NCBI RefSeq assembly: GCF_043641665.1
Contig: NC_092190.1
Span: 17,786,048 to 17,850,047, forward strand
Source of the DNA: Enoplosus armatus
Lineage: Eukaryota; Chordata; Actinopteri; Centrarchiformes; Enoplosidae
Direction: 5' to 3'
Length of the DNA stretch: 64,000 nt
Shown here piece by piece: positions 35,516 to 47,781 of the stretch. Below the pieces are notes generated by a model. The model saw nothing but the letters and a program-made list of their open reading frames with translations. It had not been told where the DNA came from and ran no database searches. The first letter of the stretch is position 1. Every line of letters starts with the position of its first letter. The position numbers were made by a program, and so were the translations under genes.

Positions 35516-37048
35516 CTTTAAATGGTTCCAAATGGAGAACAGAGATACTATTACTAATTGCTTTATTTTGTTAATTATTGTAAAATACATGCTGTAAAAT
35601 ATGGGTCCCTGGCTCACCCATACCAAACATTCATATTTTGGTCAAAATGAGGCTTTGTTTGCTTAAGTTGGCCATGAATGACAAAAAGCAAACAAGACAG
35701 CCTTTCTGACAACAAACTGAAACTGTGTACTTTATTTTGTCATATTTTGGCATACGTTAAAAGCCGGACTGTGCAATTAAATGCCATTCATAACATTGTG
35801 TTTTTATTTAAAAATAAAAAAATCAAGGTGTGTTCAAGTTCAGGCATTTGCTCTATGTTTTTGAAGATATCTTTACCCAGAATATTTGTTCTTCGGCTTA
35901 TTTGTATTTTAAATAAAAATCTGCTCATAAAGCTGCTTTATCCTTCATTCAAGAGAGGTTGTCATTTGCATTTTCCACTAAAACCTTTATGACAATCTAG
36001 TGTAAAAAGTGAAACTAGAAACTGCAGATTTTTCAACATTTTACACCTAAGGAGGAATAAATTAGGAATTTAAACAGCCACAGTTGTACGACTACATACA
36101 AAACCTAAATTGCATTAGGGAAAGTGTAAGGTGATGGACTTAACGATGGGCTGTGACACACTGGCAGTGAAGAGCCACAATATAACTCAAGGTGCATTAG
36201 AGAAAAAAACGCCCATACTGCTGGAGAGTCATGCAAGGATCTGTTCAGTCACGAGTCTGGCAGAATGGATTTGATTGCAACTACAATGATTATGGATGAC
36301 CTTGTATTGTACCAGGAAAATGTAAAAGAGGCCATTTATAATGATGGCTTGTGCTCTACGGCACAGCCATATGACTGCAAGCTGCTTTTAATATATTTGT
36401 GAAAACAATGGGAGCCTATGACTTCCAGTTAGTAAAGGAAACCTATATTATTACACCACTGCCACACAGTCCTGAACCCTGGTTTATCAGTCACATGACT
36501 TTGCTCGTCAACAGCAGATTAAAAGACTGTTAACCCTGTCATGAGGAAGATGGGGGTTTGGCATCAAAGAAAGGCTTGTCTAAATGTAAATAGGAACAGC
36601 ATTTCTAGGTGAGCTCACCCTCCTCCCCGTACACTCAGCTGTAATGGATAACACTGCCAAGCCTGCAATTACTCACTGTCTCCCGCCTGCGCTGTTTTCA
36701 TTACACCCTTCAGAATGAGACCCATGAAAAAAAAGAAGAAAAATTAAAATGCATGCTATTTATGTTGATGTTTTGATGACCCTGTTGAAGATCTGACCTC
36801 TTCAGCCACATCTTTGGCTCCCACCCATTGGTTGATACAGCTGGTCGACTGGCGAGTTTGACTTGATAAATAAAATAAAATTGATACATTAAAGACAGAG
36901 TGATTTAATTCTTATTTAATTAATTCATTTTTCAAGGTCAAATAATGAAGCAGAATTAACAGTTGTCACACTTAATGGCAACTTCATTACTATTTTCCTT
37001 AACGGTGGCTGACTTTCATTTAGCGCCCTGGGTTTCAAGTACCCTGGC
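35513..37048. other. Non-coding stretch, no gene seen
   Basis: A 104-codon frame at 35678-35992 is AT-rich and unrecognised. 36600-36780 is complex, unique-looking sequence without a gene. Confidence 0.4.
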
Positions 37049-37240
37049 CTTTTTCACAGCACACATTTTGACTTGTCATAGTAATAAAAGCACAGGTGTT
37101 ACTAATAACATTAACGATGGCTCTGTTCTGTTCAAGTGTCACAGTGTGACAGTGAGCCAGCATGAATAGATCTTTTTCACAGCAGAGATTTTGGCTTGTC
37201 ATAGCAGGAGAAGCACAGGTGTATTTGATAACATACGCAT
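37049..37240 (+). repeat. Diverged tandem duplication, probable interspersed repeat
   Basis: Two similar blocks, starting ctttttcacagc at about 37049 and 37171, both continue as 'attttg.cttgtcatag' and 'aagcacaggtgt'. The spacing is about 122 bp. Between them is 'gtgtcacagtgtgacagtga', itself partly palindromic. The wording resembles a common teleost repeat of unknown class. Confidence 0.55.
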
Positions 37241-37352
37241 AAATACGCCTTTTAGGTGAGCTAGTTCCAGGGTCCGGGCATTGTGCATGTTGGCTCACTG
37301 TCATGCTTGAAGGACCTGAGCCATCGCCAAATTTGTTTCACCTGTGCTACAG

Positions 37353-37478
37353 GTCTACACCAGGGCCCTGAAACGGAAGCAGCTAAATGGAATTCAGCCA
37401 TCATTCTTTTCATCTCTTCATCACCTGTGCTTTTCCGACTTTGTCAAATTGTCTAGGAAAAAGGGCTGTTGGTCTCAG
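37353..37478 (+). other. Candidate exon, 126 nt, speculative
   Basis: An acceptor-like 'cacctgtgctacag' precedes an open frame of 42 codons (begins VYTRALKRKQLNG, ends GCWSQ), closed by a donor-like CAG|gtatgt at 37479. The length is divisible by three. The protein is not recognised, and the weak upstream pyrimidine tract makes chance occurrence quite possible. Confidence 0.15.
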
Positions 37479-37649
37479 GTATGTTTGTGCAACATCAGCA
37501 GTAAATATAAACTTGAGCAAGCGAGTAGAGTTTGCAGCTAGCTTCCCAGAAAACAGTAGCTAAACATACTGAGCCCTCAGCCTTTTCAGCCTGTGGCTAA
37601 TTTTCATCAGGTAAATTCAATCATCCATATACTGCTTGTGTCTTCACAG

Positions 37650-37680
37650 GAACTTTGGAAACACCTGAAGCTCTACAAGG
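37650..37680 (+). other. Candidate microexon, 31 nt, speculative
   Basis: 'tgcttgtgtcttcacag' before 37650 is a good acceptor and gtgagt at 37681 a strong donor. The 31 nt read ELWKHLKLYK plus one base, in phase with the candidate exon at 37353-37478. No homology is recognised. Confidence 0.15.
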
Positions 37681-38523
37681 GTGAGTACCATTATTGGCAA
37701 AACACTCTTTCAGTCAGTCTCATAGGTGAACAAGGTTTTGTCCGTACGGGTGCAAAAACTGTACTATAAATGACCATTATCAACATGCTCATGGGTGTGC
37801 AGCTAGTGTATATTGAAACTTCATATACTTTGATATTAAAGCATATTTTCCCTGATTAGACGAGGTGAGGGAGGTTATACATTTATAATTGCTATGGGTT
37901 CATGAAGCATCATAGTGCTGCCTGGTTTCAACCTGAGAAAAGGTCTAACTCGCCAGAATAAATAAAAACACCTGTGTGGGTGTGTATGGCCTTTAAAACA
38001 TAATCACCATCACCACCCACTGAAGTTAGTGTTAATTAGCCACAACACACAACAGTTTTCTTTATAGCCGGAGAAGTTGCTGTTTTCTGACTAAAATTTC
38101 AAAAAATGTTTTTTTTTTACAACTTGTTAAGACATTTTTAATAATGCACACTTTAATTAAAATTGCAGTCAGAAAATTGCAGTCTTTCAAAATGGGACTA
38201 CAATGAAAAACGATCAATCGGGCCCGAAAAGGCTGTCAACATTGTAAGGCAACCAATGAAAATATGTGAGAATTCAGAATTATGTCAGCTCTAGACTGAG
38301 TATTACAGATTCTGTAAGAAGAATCACATGTGCTCAAGCATTTCATTTAAATATAAATATAATGTTCCTTTGTCAGTGTTTGTAAACTAAGAAATATCTG
38401 TGTTGACAGTGTTTACTGTACTCACTTTTGCCATAGCAGTGATTTCCCCCTAAGTAAGTGCTCTACTTGAGAAAAAGAGTATAGATCTGCCATTTCATGT
38501 AAAATTATACAGAATTCAGAAGT
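37681..38523. other. Non-coding stretch, no gene seen
   Basis: Contains a short poly(T) run near 38110. Nothing else is recognised. Confidence 0.45.
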
Positions 38524-38960
38524 GTTATGGTTGGAAGTGCAGGCAACAGGAATTGGACCCGAACGCAGACAGAGGAGGCAAACTGGTGCAGTTCAATGCA
38601 GGTACTGTCAGGCAGGTAGACTGTAAACAGGCAGGTAGGCAGGTTCATGGTGGCAAAAAAACAGGAACAAAGCAACTAGGATGAACTAACAAAGAAGAAA
38701 GAAAGGATGTGGGCTGGTGTGGTGAGGGAAGTGAGAACAGGTGAGCAGGAGCGATGAGGATGTCTGGTGGAAAAATCTTTGGGCATCTGGTGGATGGCTC
38801 GAGGATGGCGGGTCTGGGGAGTTGGAAGAAGAAAGTACATGGCCTGGGAGAAGTGAGCAGGAGCTGGAGACAGGGGCAGATAGAGAAAGTAATGCTTTAG
38901 GGCTGCAGGAGGAGACAGAGACAAACTGTGACACAAAGTGTCCTGGGCTGACATGGAAAA
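38524..38960 (+). repeat. Unclassified repeat shared with 26.8 kb
   Basis: It begins with 'aggaattggacccgaacgca' and contains many cagg motifs (38590-38650), then 'gggcatctggtggatgg', as in the 26.8-kb copy. The minus-strand 149-codon frame over this region is serine/proline-rich chance coding from the purine-rich repeat. The class is unknown. Confidence 0.45.
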
Positions 38961-41756
38961 GTGTAATAGTGCATGAAAGAAAACATTTTGAATTTGTACA
39001 TAACAATAACAATATGAGAAAATGGCAGAGAAAACCAGATAAATATTGCATAAAGCTTCTCATGCTTGGCTGACATGAAAACACTTGTGTATTGATAAAA
39101 AGAATATGCAATAAGGATGACAGAAACTCTGCCACTCGCCATTACATGCCATTGCTCCATTGCAAAGCAAAAAAACAAAAAACAAAAATGTGGACAGAAA
39201 CAAGTTAATCCAAGCAAGTAACACCAATTTGCATATTCCTGTGCAGCAGTAGTGTAAAATTTGTTACACCCTCTCAGAGAAAGGGAACCAACCAGTTCAC
39301 ATTAACTAGTAATTTAAAGTCCTCATTTTCCTTTCCCTTGATAAATTCTTTGTAAACTACCACCACTACTCCTACAATACATTGTACATCCATGAGTGGA
39401 TCAACTCAAGTTTTAGGAACAATTTTCAGCTTTCTGGACCTTGAGGTAGTGAACAGCACCTTTGTAAAACCATGAGCACTTTTCAGAGTATGTGCCACAG
39501 CGAACAAGTTTGACCTCTCCAGGCTCAATCAATCATCATCTTCACCATAACTGTCTAGCTCAAGGACAAAATGTAGCGCATCATCCAGAGAGGCGCAGTT
39601 TATCTACTGTCAGTTCCTCCCCAACACCAGTGAGCCCAAAATCTCAAACCATTTGTTGTCGAACGACTTTGGTGGTTTCACTCAATCATAGCCAGATCAC
39701 ACCACAGTGACAGCACACGTCTTGCAGCCCTCAGTAACTGGCCACATCCCATTACATACAGTTCAAAAGAACAATAAAAACTATCCATTCACCCCATCCA
39801 TCACGTCAACACTTCCTTTTCATCTCAAGTTTGCTACAAACGCATAGTAGCATTATGAAAACAAACACAACATCTATTATTATCATCATCTTAAACTGTA
39901 CTTTTGAAAGCTTTATTTCTTTGAATTAATCTTTGAATTCACATTTTACTCTTCCTAAACCATTTTAAAAGACTAGAAATCAATGCTATTACAGGATTTT
40001 TGAATGAGACCTGTTCACTGAATTACCGCTATGCACTTAGAGATTGGTTATGTGTAAATGTTGAAAAAAGCAGGACTTTCTCCTACCCATTTACCCCCCT
40101 CTACTTTTAAGCAAATATTGTGTTGTGTTTACATGCTGCCTTGTTTGAGTTTAATTACTCCAGTAAATATCAGCGATATGTTCTATTTTAAAATAAGCTA
40201 TCTCCCTCACCGTAACGGGGGTGTAATTAAGGAGATATTCCACTGCATAAAGAAGCTGATAGCAATGAGTTCCAATAGTACTTAATATGATAAGTGAATT
40301 TAACCACACTAATTTTAAGATATGGCTTCAGGAGCTTTCCTCTGGCTGACACTGACATGTGAGGTTAAATGCTTCAAAGGCAAACAGACAGGCAACCTGA
40401 TGGAAAGTCTGATTGGTACTTGGAAAGAACAGCTTTAAATAAAACGCATAATCAGATAACAAACCGCAGGCAGCCAGCCATAGTGCTCCATGCGATTCCA
40501 TGGATGGAAAAGAGCATCCAGAGGCTGAGATGCAGAGAGTCAGCTATCAGCCCCGGCAGCGTCGGGTGATTTGAATTTACTGTCAGGATTAATGCCATCC
40601 CTAGATTTCGATTTGGTCTGTGGCTTTTCAGTTTGTGACTGATTATTCAGAGAGTGTTTTCCAATCTGTGTAGCTAGGGAGGATACTATGGAAGTTCTCT
40701 CCATGTGCCCTTTTGTGAGGGGGAAACCTCAAAAAAGGCATGTCTTGCACTTGCACTACAGAGTACAGCCTTGTCGCATGTGAATGTCAAAATGAAATTC
40801 TTTGCGATAGCAAATGGAGAGAACAACACTGGCAGTTGGTTCAGACTTTTCATTCACTGCTTTAGGACGAAAGCTTTGTCTGAATATTCTTTCCACTTCA
40901 TAAATTAACAAATGTGCTCTTTTAGGAAATGATAAAATCTTTTTGCCCTCTATACCTGAGGAAATCTGGAGTAAAGGCTCATTTGCTGTCAGATTAATTA
41001 GCATTGTCCCATCTATAATCCTTTTGTTAGATGCTGTGCAGTACACACATTACTACGTGATGGGTCAGCTGTTTCGTGGTTCTTGTCAAAAGGAAAGTTT
41101 TTTTTGTTTCTGAAGAGCAAGTTGACGGATACTGAAGAAAGAGAAAAATTCCAATTATCCTGGGTTATATTTCTCTTTGGATAAAAGTGTGGGGTGGCAG
41201 AGGGATGTCGGGGCAGAATGACAAGAACTCAAGGGGGTTATCACTAGCTCAGCCAATTACCCCACAATGGGTCAGAGAGAAAAGTATGGGTCAAACAAAA
41301 GGAGTCCATCAAAAATGCAATTATGGAAGACATGAAACAGCCAACAGATAAGCTTGTGTCGCAACAGTGAGATATTCCAACAGTACAATTCATACAGAAA
41401 TAGGACAATGGTGATGTCTCAAACCATCTGGTCATTAATAAGCGTAATGAATTACAAATTATGGAATTAAGATAGGACAGAGACTGTTTTGGAGAATGAA
41501 AATACACAACACATATAGTAATGTTGTATATGTTATTCATATGGCTACCTCAGTATGTAATTGCTTATATTCATTTTTTGTTGAGGATTCAATTGATTGT
41601 TCTCCAAAGAGAGGTCATGTCATTTTTATGTTTTGATAATTCAACATTGTAGTAGTGTTTTCTGGCTATAATTTTTAAATTGGGCAAGATTCAACTGAGA
41701 GTAGGACTGAGAAGATATTTTTTGTACAGTCTATGTTTAGTGTTCAAGGATTTCAT
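38961..41756. other. Non-coding stretch, no gene seen
   Basis: Weak LINE-like wording near 39560-39640 is too short to call. Otherwise only short unrecognised frames are present. Confidence 0.4.
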
Positions 41757-42130
41757 GATGGCCTGGACACCGGACACAGGTTCGGGTCCCATCTCCTACC
41801 AACAGTTCGGGCTGGTTTCTTTGACCCATAAAGGCAATCTTTCAGAAACATAACCATGACAATGATTTTCCCTAACCTTAACCAACAGTTAGGCTCACAT
41901 AGCCAGCTGTGCCAGCACTGGGGAAAGGTCTGGCTGAACCCATCATCATCGTGTTATAGGGGAAAAAAACACTCTGGCTTGTTTGTTTTTCTTTAAACCA
42001 ATCACAATCGTCCTTGGCGGCGCTAAGCCCAGGATGCAGCAACGGTGGTAACACGCAGAGAGCGGAAGGGGAGGAGATTTCCAACTGAAATAGTTGGGCA
42101 ATGGCAGACTTATGCCAAAAGCCTACATCC
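41757..42130 (+). repeat. Interspersed repeat, possibly SINE-related
   Basis: Contains a B-box-like 'caggttcgggtccc' at about 41777, 'ccctaaccttaaccaacagt', and 'accaatcacaatcgtc' followed by 'ggcggcgctaag', wording I associate with widespread percomorph repeats. No tRNA fold or terminal repeats are visible. Confidence 0.4.
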
Positions 42131-42514
42131 GGTGCACCAGACTAACCAACAGTTAACAATAGGGGTGGCATAGGAGCGACAGATCACATGAGTTTTTGGA
42201 ATAGCCATAGGGGAACACAAATTTTGTTATGTAGATATGAAGGCTTGTTGGTAACTTTAATTGGACAATCAAGATTTTTACCTTTTATCCTTGATGGTTT
42301 TTAACCTAGTCACTGAAGTAGGAATCCAGTGTCTTGCTCAAGGTAGTTCAGCTGTTCGGTGTATTCGCACAGTGTTTGAATTCTGGTCCTCAAGTTGAAA
42401 AATGTTTGTTGTTCATTTTGAAGTCTCATTCAACACTTTTCTACAGAGTCAATGGGTGGGAATGATTGACAGTTAAGATCTCACTGCTTGTCTAGTTTTT
42501 ATTATTGCTATCCT

Positions 42515-42775
42515 CTGATGTAAATGGGCTGCATTTGTGTAACGCTTCTCTACCTTAATGGACAAAGCGCTTTACAATTTTGCTGTTCACACGTACACTC
42601 ATACACCAATGATGGCGCAGCTGACATGCAAGACGCTGGCCTGTCCATCGGGAGCAACTTGGGGTTCTGTGTATTGCTCAAGGACACACAAAGTCCTGTG
42701 ACTGTGTGGCGAACAAGACAATTAAAGGGAATCCCAGGAGTTAAAGGCTTGTCTGTCTTAGACCTTGGGGGTTAA
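42515..42775 (+). repeat. Common teleost interspersed repeat, unclassified
   Basis: The chain 'aaatgggctgcatttgtg', 'aatggacaaagcgctttaca', 'ctcatacaccaatgatggcg' and 'ctggcctgtccatcgggagc' matches a repeat I know to be very widespread in fish genomes. The spanning 83-codon frame is incidental. Confidence 0.65.
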
Positions 42776-43509
42776 AAGAGGACCCATGGAGTAGGATTTT
42801 TAGTCTTTAGTCAAGTCTTTAAATAAAGTCATAATATAAACCCCCCAAGAATGTCAATCAAAAAACATGTATATGTATGCTAAGTAACAAATTGAAATTT
42901 TACAATCATTTTACAACTGAGTTCTTTCTTATTGCTGTAGTGTGTTTCCTCTCAGTGCTCCATTTCTTGTTGTTAGTTTGGTTGTGGCTTTTTTATGTTA
43001 CAATCTGTAAGAAAAGTTGCTAAATATTACAATAAGACTTGAGATCTGTTTCAGGCAGAGAAATTAAGTTGTTTCACTCACACATGACATAATCTATTTG
43101 CTGCAACATATATCCAATAACATATATCTGAAACACATATTACTTAAGCTGTTAAAGTTCAATATTCCAATTAGTTTGCTCGGCCATGCTGCTGCTTCAC
43201 TGCTCATTTGCAAAGTCGGGTGTAATACCTCTGCAAAAACGTGCTACTGCTGCTGCTCATACAGCATTTCAGCTCCAACTTCCCTCCCGCACTGTAACAG
43301 TAGAGTAGAAATCTACTTTGCATTCTGTGTGCCAGAAAATGTCCAGTGATGTTTAGATGTGCTGATTGGAGAGTTCGACTTTATGAAACCTGTGAATGTA
43401 TTTAGTGATGTGTAATGTAGGGCATCACCGTCATCACTAAATGTGTTAACACCTTGAATAGTGTTTGCACCACACGGTGGTCTCATACTGCTTGGCTGTT
43501 AACAACAGT
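42776..43509. other. Non-coding stretch, no gene seen
   Basis: A/T-rich, with no recognisable content. Confidence 0.45.
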
Positions 43510-43800
43510 ACAGACAATATAATTACTGTGGCTGCCCAGTAATGGCTGCCCACAACATTACAGATCCCCCACCATGTTTAACAATTGGCAGCAGACATTG
43601 TGGGTTGCAAGCATCCTTTGGCTTTGTAAAAATGAAACCCATACAGATGTAGAAGATACGAAAGGGATGGCTAACAGATCACTTGACTTTTTCCATTGCT
43701 TTGTGGTGCTTCTTAGACCTGGTTTGTCAATTGTGTGGTAATTTAAAGGCTGTACATCTGTGGAAAGTATGCTGTGAGCTTTGACTTGCAACAACTTTCC
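43510..43800 (-). pseudogene. Tc1-like transposase fragment, heavily decayed
   Basis: On the minus strand, 43581-43549 reads VKHGGGSVMLW, followed by AAITGQP. Upstream, in a shifted frame, come pieces reading KPKDACNPQCLLPIVKH. This is the segment between the first and second catalytic Asp of Tc1 transposases. It differs from the 15-kb copy (VKHGGGNIQVWGCF), so it belongs to another Tc1 subfamily. Neither catalytic Asp-bearing motif nor terminal repeats are identifiable, so only a short dead fragment remains. Confidence 0.7.
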
Positions 43801-43879
43801 CTTTTTGCCGCTTTGGTATTTATTCCTCTATGGTGTTATGATATTTGAGTCTGTTCCCCTTAACATATTGAATGATTTT

Positions 43880-44115
43880 GTGGTTTTTGTGACTAGTTCA
43901 CATATGAACTAAGCACTACATAATGATTCATTACTAGAATATTTCCCAGTCTGTTCTCTAACTCATCATTATCTACTATATAGTCCTCAATTTGGAATTA
44001 TTCATGAACTACTCATTAACAATTAATTCATTATCAGGTTGTTCCTGATTTGTTCCTCTCTCGTTCCTTAGTAACTACTCACATTTTTTTGTGTACCTAT
44101 TGTAAAGTGTTACCT
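43880..44115. repeat. Probable AT-rich interspersed repeat
   Basis: Repeated wording of the type 'actcatcattatctac', 'aactactcattaac' and 'taactactcac', ending in 'gtaaagtgttacc', recalls a common teleost repeat with internal sub-repeats. Ends are not defined. Confidence 0.35.
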
Positions 44116-44824
44116 ATTTTTTCCCCCCAGATCTTCCAATAACAATCACTTTGTGAGTATGCGATAACAGCTACTGTATAATTACTACTTTCAGTCAGTG
44201 ATACTACTTGAAAACTATTTTTTGATTGAATTGATTCTTTCATTTATATCCAGCATTCCATTAATCTTTACCTCCCACACATTTAAATTATTAAGACTGT
44301 TGAAACAAGTGTAAAATGTATTAGTGGTCATTTGCTTGATTAACTGGACCAATTACTGTGCCTTTATTTTATCAAGATGTTTTAATCTGGCCCAAACCAA
44401 ATCTTTGCCACTTAAGCATCTGTTGAAGGGACTTGTAAGCAATAAGTGCATTCAATCCAAAATGGTTGTTCAGCGTGATCAAGGTCATTATATACCAAGA
44501 GTGGTTCTGTCCATAATAGCAGAAAAAGTGCATACTTTTAAAGAGTAGGTCTATATATTATATAGAACATGAAAGCCAACCATTGTTTTTCAGCTTTTTG
44601 AAAGCTATTGCAGAAGGCTGAAAAATACCCCTTTTTTAAAAGAAGTCACAATTGAAAGCTGGAGCAATTTTGAATTGCAAGATAAAAACACTTCCTGCAA
44701 CAATTATGAGAAATGACAATACACATATAGGAAGGGGCCTGAGAGAATAAAGAGACGTGAAAGTGCTGGCTGAGAGAATAGGAAGAGAAGAGAGAAGACA
44801 AAAGCTGCACGTTAAAATAATGTC
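44116..44824. other. Non-coding stretch, no gene seen
   Basis: No recognisable content. Confidence 0.45.
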
Positions 44825-44855
44825 TGTGTGTGTGTGTGTGTGTGTATGTGTGTGC
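44825..44855. repeat. (TG)n microsatellite, interrupted
   Basis: TG dinucleotides with one TATG interruption near the right end. Confidence 0.9.
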
Positions 44856-45044
44856 ATTTGCGTATGCATGTGCAATGGAATAGAAGGAGGGGGTGTGTTC
44901 ACTTGGAGACAGCGGGGATGGCTTATTAGGAAATCATCCCTCTTAGCCAATGGTTTTTAAGAGAGAGGCAGATGTCATTTGACTGAGAAGTACCACCTCC
45001 CACAGCCAGCACATCCCCTTCAGTGTAACGCAGCGCTGTGTGAG

Positions 45045-45240
45045 AGCACCACTGTCACTGCTCTCCTCTCTCCTCTCGGTCTGTGTTCCTCTCTCTTTGT
45101 CCACAGACACTTTCTCGCCTCCTCTCTGATTTCTCTCCCTCTCTTTATCTGCGCTCGTGGTCCCTCTCCTCGCCCCTCCTCGCCCCTCCTCTCTCCTTGC
45201 TTTCTTCCCCTCCTCTTTCTCCTTCTCTCTGACTCTGTCC
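45045..45240 (+). repeat. About 200-bp polypyrimidine tract
   Basis: The plus strand is overwhelmingly C/T here, with repeated ctcctct and a duplicated ctcgcccctc unit at 45167-45190. Tracts of this kind can form triplex (H-) DNA. It also ends directly at an acceptor-like AG, so it could serve as the pyrimidine tract of the candidate exon that follows. Confidence 0.7.
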
Positions 45241-45245
45241 CATAG

Positions 45246-45294
45246 GCAGAGATAGGATCTGTTACAAACAGCAGCAGCCTCACCAAGAGCCCAG
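45246..45294 (+). other. Candidate exon, 49 nt, with strong splice signals
   Basis: The acceptor is a long C/T tract ending 'ctgactctgtcccatag' and the donor is CAG|gtaaga at 45295. Between them are 49 nt. Frame 1 is open (AEIGSVTNSSSLTKSP plus one base), frame 3 is open (RDRICYKQQQPHQEP) and frame 2 has a stop. The length is not a multiple of three, so inclusion would shift a coding frame; a 5' untranslated or non-coding RNA exon is also possible. I do not recognise the protein. This is the best exon candidate in the window, but unproven. Confidence 0.3.
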
Positions 45295-47753
45295 GTAAGA
45301 CCTTTCTTTGTGATTTATTCACTTTGCACTGAGGGGCTATAACACTGAAAACAGAAAACCTCATTGCTCGCTCTCAAATGTGCACAAATTGATTTCTCTA
45401 CATTTCCAGTTTCTCCTTGCTCTGTTTGGCCGTGATGAATTTGAAGTCGAGATCTGACTGTATTGAGAGGGACAGTGGGAGCTAAGTTGTTTCATACCTT
45501 ACTCAAACGTGATTTTATCAGTGCTGTTATTGCTGGTAAGCTGTGACAATGACAACTTCAGGAATATGGCTTCAATCATGAGAGTGTACCTGAGAGGTGC
45601 ATGTAGGACTGTTGGATGAAACCACAGATAGATACAGAAACAGAGATGGGGAAGAGGCAGAGGGAATGAGGAAGATCCAGTGGCAGAACAAGACAGATAG
45701 GCAAATGGGCTTTCGCTGATCAAAGCTGGCGGTAGGAAGTGAGTTAAGAGTTGCGGGAGCATGAGCTCAGGTGTTCGTTCACAGATCAGCAGGTGAAAAG
45801 TGGACTCTCTATTGATCTGGAGCTGGCGTCCTCCCAGAACTAAGCTGAGGCTAAATCCAGATTGTCTCTTTGGCACATTTATGGAGTGTTCGGATGTGAC
45901 TTCATATACAGCAAAGGAAACCTGCTGGGGAGTCTTGCCTCACCCCTCTGTGTGTCTGAACATGTGATGCTGTATGTTTGAATGGATTTTCTGTGACTGA
46001 GTAATTGACACAAATTTTAAAGCTGTGCATGGAACATTAACTCTTAATGTGCCGCAAGAAAGAGGATCATTAGATTCAGTCCATTGTGTGATGCAGGAAA
46101 CGATTCGGTCATAATGGAGGTTATATAGTAATTGCTATTCATTGATATTTTCAGCATTTGTGAAAATGGTTCCCTTTTTAAACTGTAAACTTTGAAATCA
46201 ATATGTGAATTTGCATAAATGACTGAAGTAGCCCTTTCTTCTTGGCTGTCTCATTTAGGATATGTGTAAATGAGTGTAAGATTGCCCTTGAGCAATGTTC
46301 AGCCTTTGAAGTTTAAATAAACAATAGTGCAATGAAATGTTACATCTGAAATTTAACAGTGAAGCACATTAGTGTCACTTGAATCATGTCTCATGGTGGG
46401 CTTGGCCGCTGTTTGCACTGCCTCAGAATTACTTGGAGAAGCCTTGCAACGAGGCTTCTGCTGTAATGATTGATGTAGACATTATTGGTTAGTTGAAAGG
46501 TGGTCTTTACTGATAAGTAATCTCTGAAGTTCATCTTAAGCTAATATTTTCCCGCGGACTGATGCCCTATCGCCTGTGTCTGTGGAACAAGAATATTCAT
46601 CACACTGATGAATTTAAATGAAATCTGAAAATAGCTCAGAGCAAAGTTGCGTTAGGTCTCATAAGTAATACAGCGGTGTGCTTATATTTCATTCATGACA
46701 TAGTTTGCAGCGCTCTCTTGGACTGTGGAGAGAAATGAGAGAAATAGCTTTGTGATGTGAAAAGACATTGGCTTTTGAGGTGAGAGAACATCCAGACACG
46801 CTGCAGAGGAAACATTAACAGCAGGAGCTGCACTTTAATTGTAAGGACCCATGTTGAAACTTGTTCATTTGAACCATACTGGCCCCAGTCCACAACCACC
46901 GAGCCACAGTGTAGCAGTTTTGAAGCGGCGATGCCACTTGGTGGGCGCTGCAACCCACTCTGCACACAGTACTGAGGAGGAATCTGTGGTGTGGACTTTC
47001 TCACGACAAACAACTTTAGCTATATTAATGACACATTCTTCAATGTCAGCTGCACAGCCACCAGCACAGAGATATAATACTATTGCAGTGTGCATATTGG
47101 GCATCTGGTTTAACATACCTTGATACAAAACAGCGTCTTAATGTTATCTGGAGCAAAAGGAAGCTGCCTCGGCTCCTCTCCTGACACAGCCTCTGTCATT
47201 AACCCAGCACTCAGCCAGAGACCCAGAAAAATATCCACGTTTTGAGGAAATTAGAGTCAGAGAAATGGGGGAAGCTGGTGCCTTTTCAGTCCGCTGAGGG
47301 TTCTCTGCTGACAGCTACACTCCATCTTTTTTTTTCTGGTTGGTTGTGAGCTGCCCCAGGTGTGACAGGCAGCCGGAGTAATGGGGGACGTTTGACAGAT
47401 GCATATTTCCAGCCTTGAATGCTTCATATAAAGAAGATAGACGGCATGGATTCAGGCTGAGCGGGGGACAAACTGTTGGGCTGTGAATCACCCCAATGAG
47501 TGTGCCGCCTCTCTGCTCGATTGATCTGTCACGTGACTCTCACAACCCTTCCAAATTACTAATTGCATCCCACCCTGATTATTGACTGAAATATGAGGGT
47601 GGTATATTGGACTCCAGGAGGCAGGCAGTGTGTTGCACCCACTGAGGCTGCTGGTCAAGTTACAGACAGCGTAACCCTACAATTATGAGCAATCAATGAT
47701 TTGATTTCAAAGCAAATGCAATACTTCATGGACTTCAGGAATACTACATGGAT
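45295..47753. other. Non-coding stretch, no gene seen
   Basis: Complex, low-repeat sequence. If the 45.2-kb exon is real, this would be intron. No second exon is recognised. Confidence 0.4.
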
Positions 47754-47781
47754 GGTGTGTGTGTGTGTGTGTGCGTGTGCG
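47754..47781. repeat. (TG)n microsatellite with CG interruptions
   Basis: A tggtgtgtgtg run, interrupted twice by gcgtg near the right end. Confidence 0.85.

Noticed and set aside
38686..39135. 149-codon minus-strand Ser/Pro/Leu-rich frame
   Set aside because: It lies over the purine-rich repeat at 38.5-38.96 kb; composition, not selection, explains the open frame.
39480..39760. Possible LINE C-terminal remnant (aaggacaaaatg, gcgcatcatccag, gtcagttcctcccc)
   Set aside because: The resemblance spans under 100 bp with frame changes and no conserved downstream motif; too weak to annotate.
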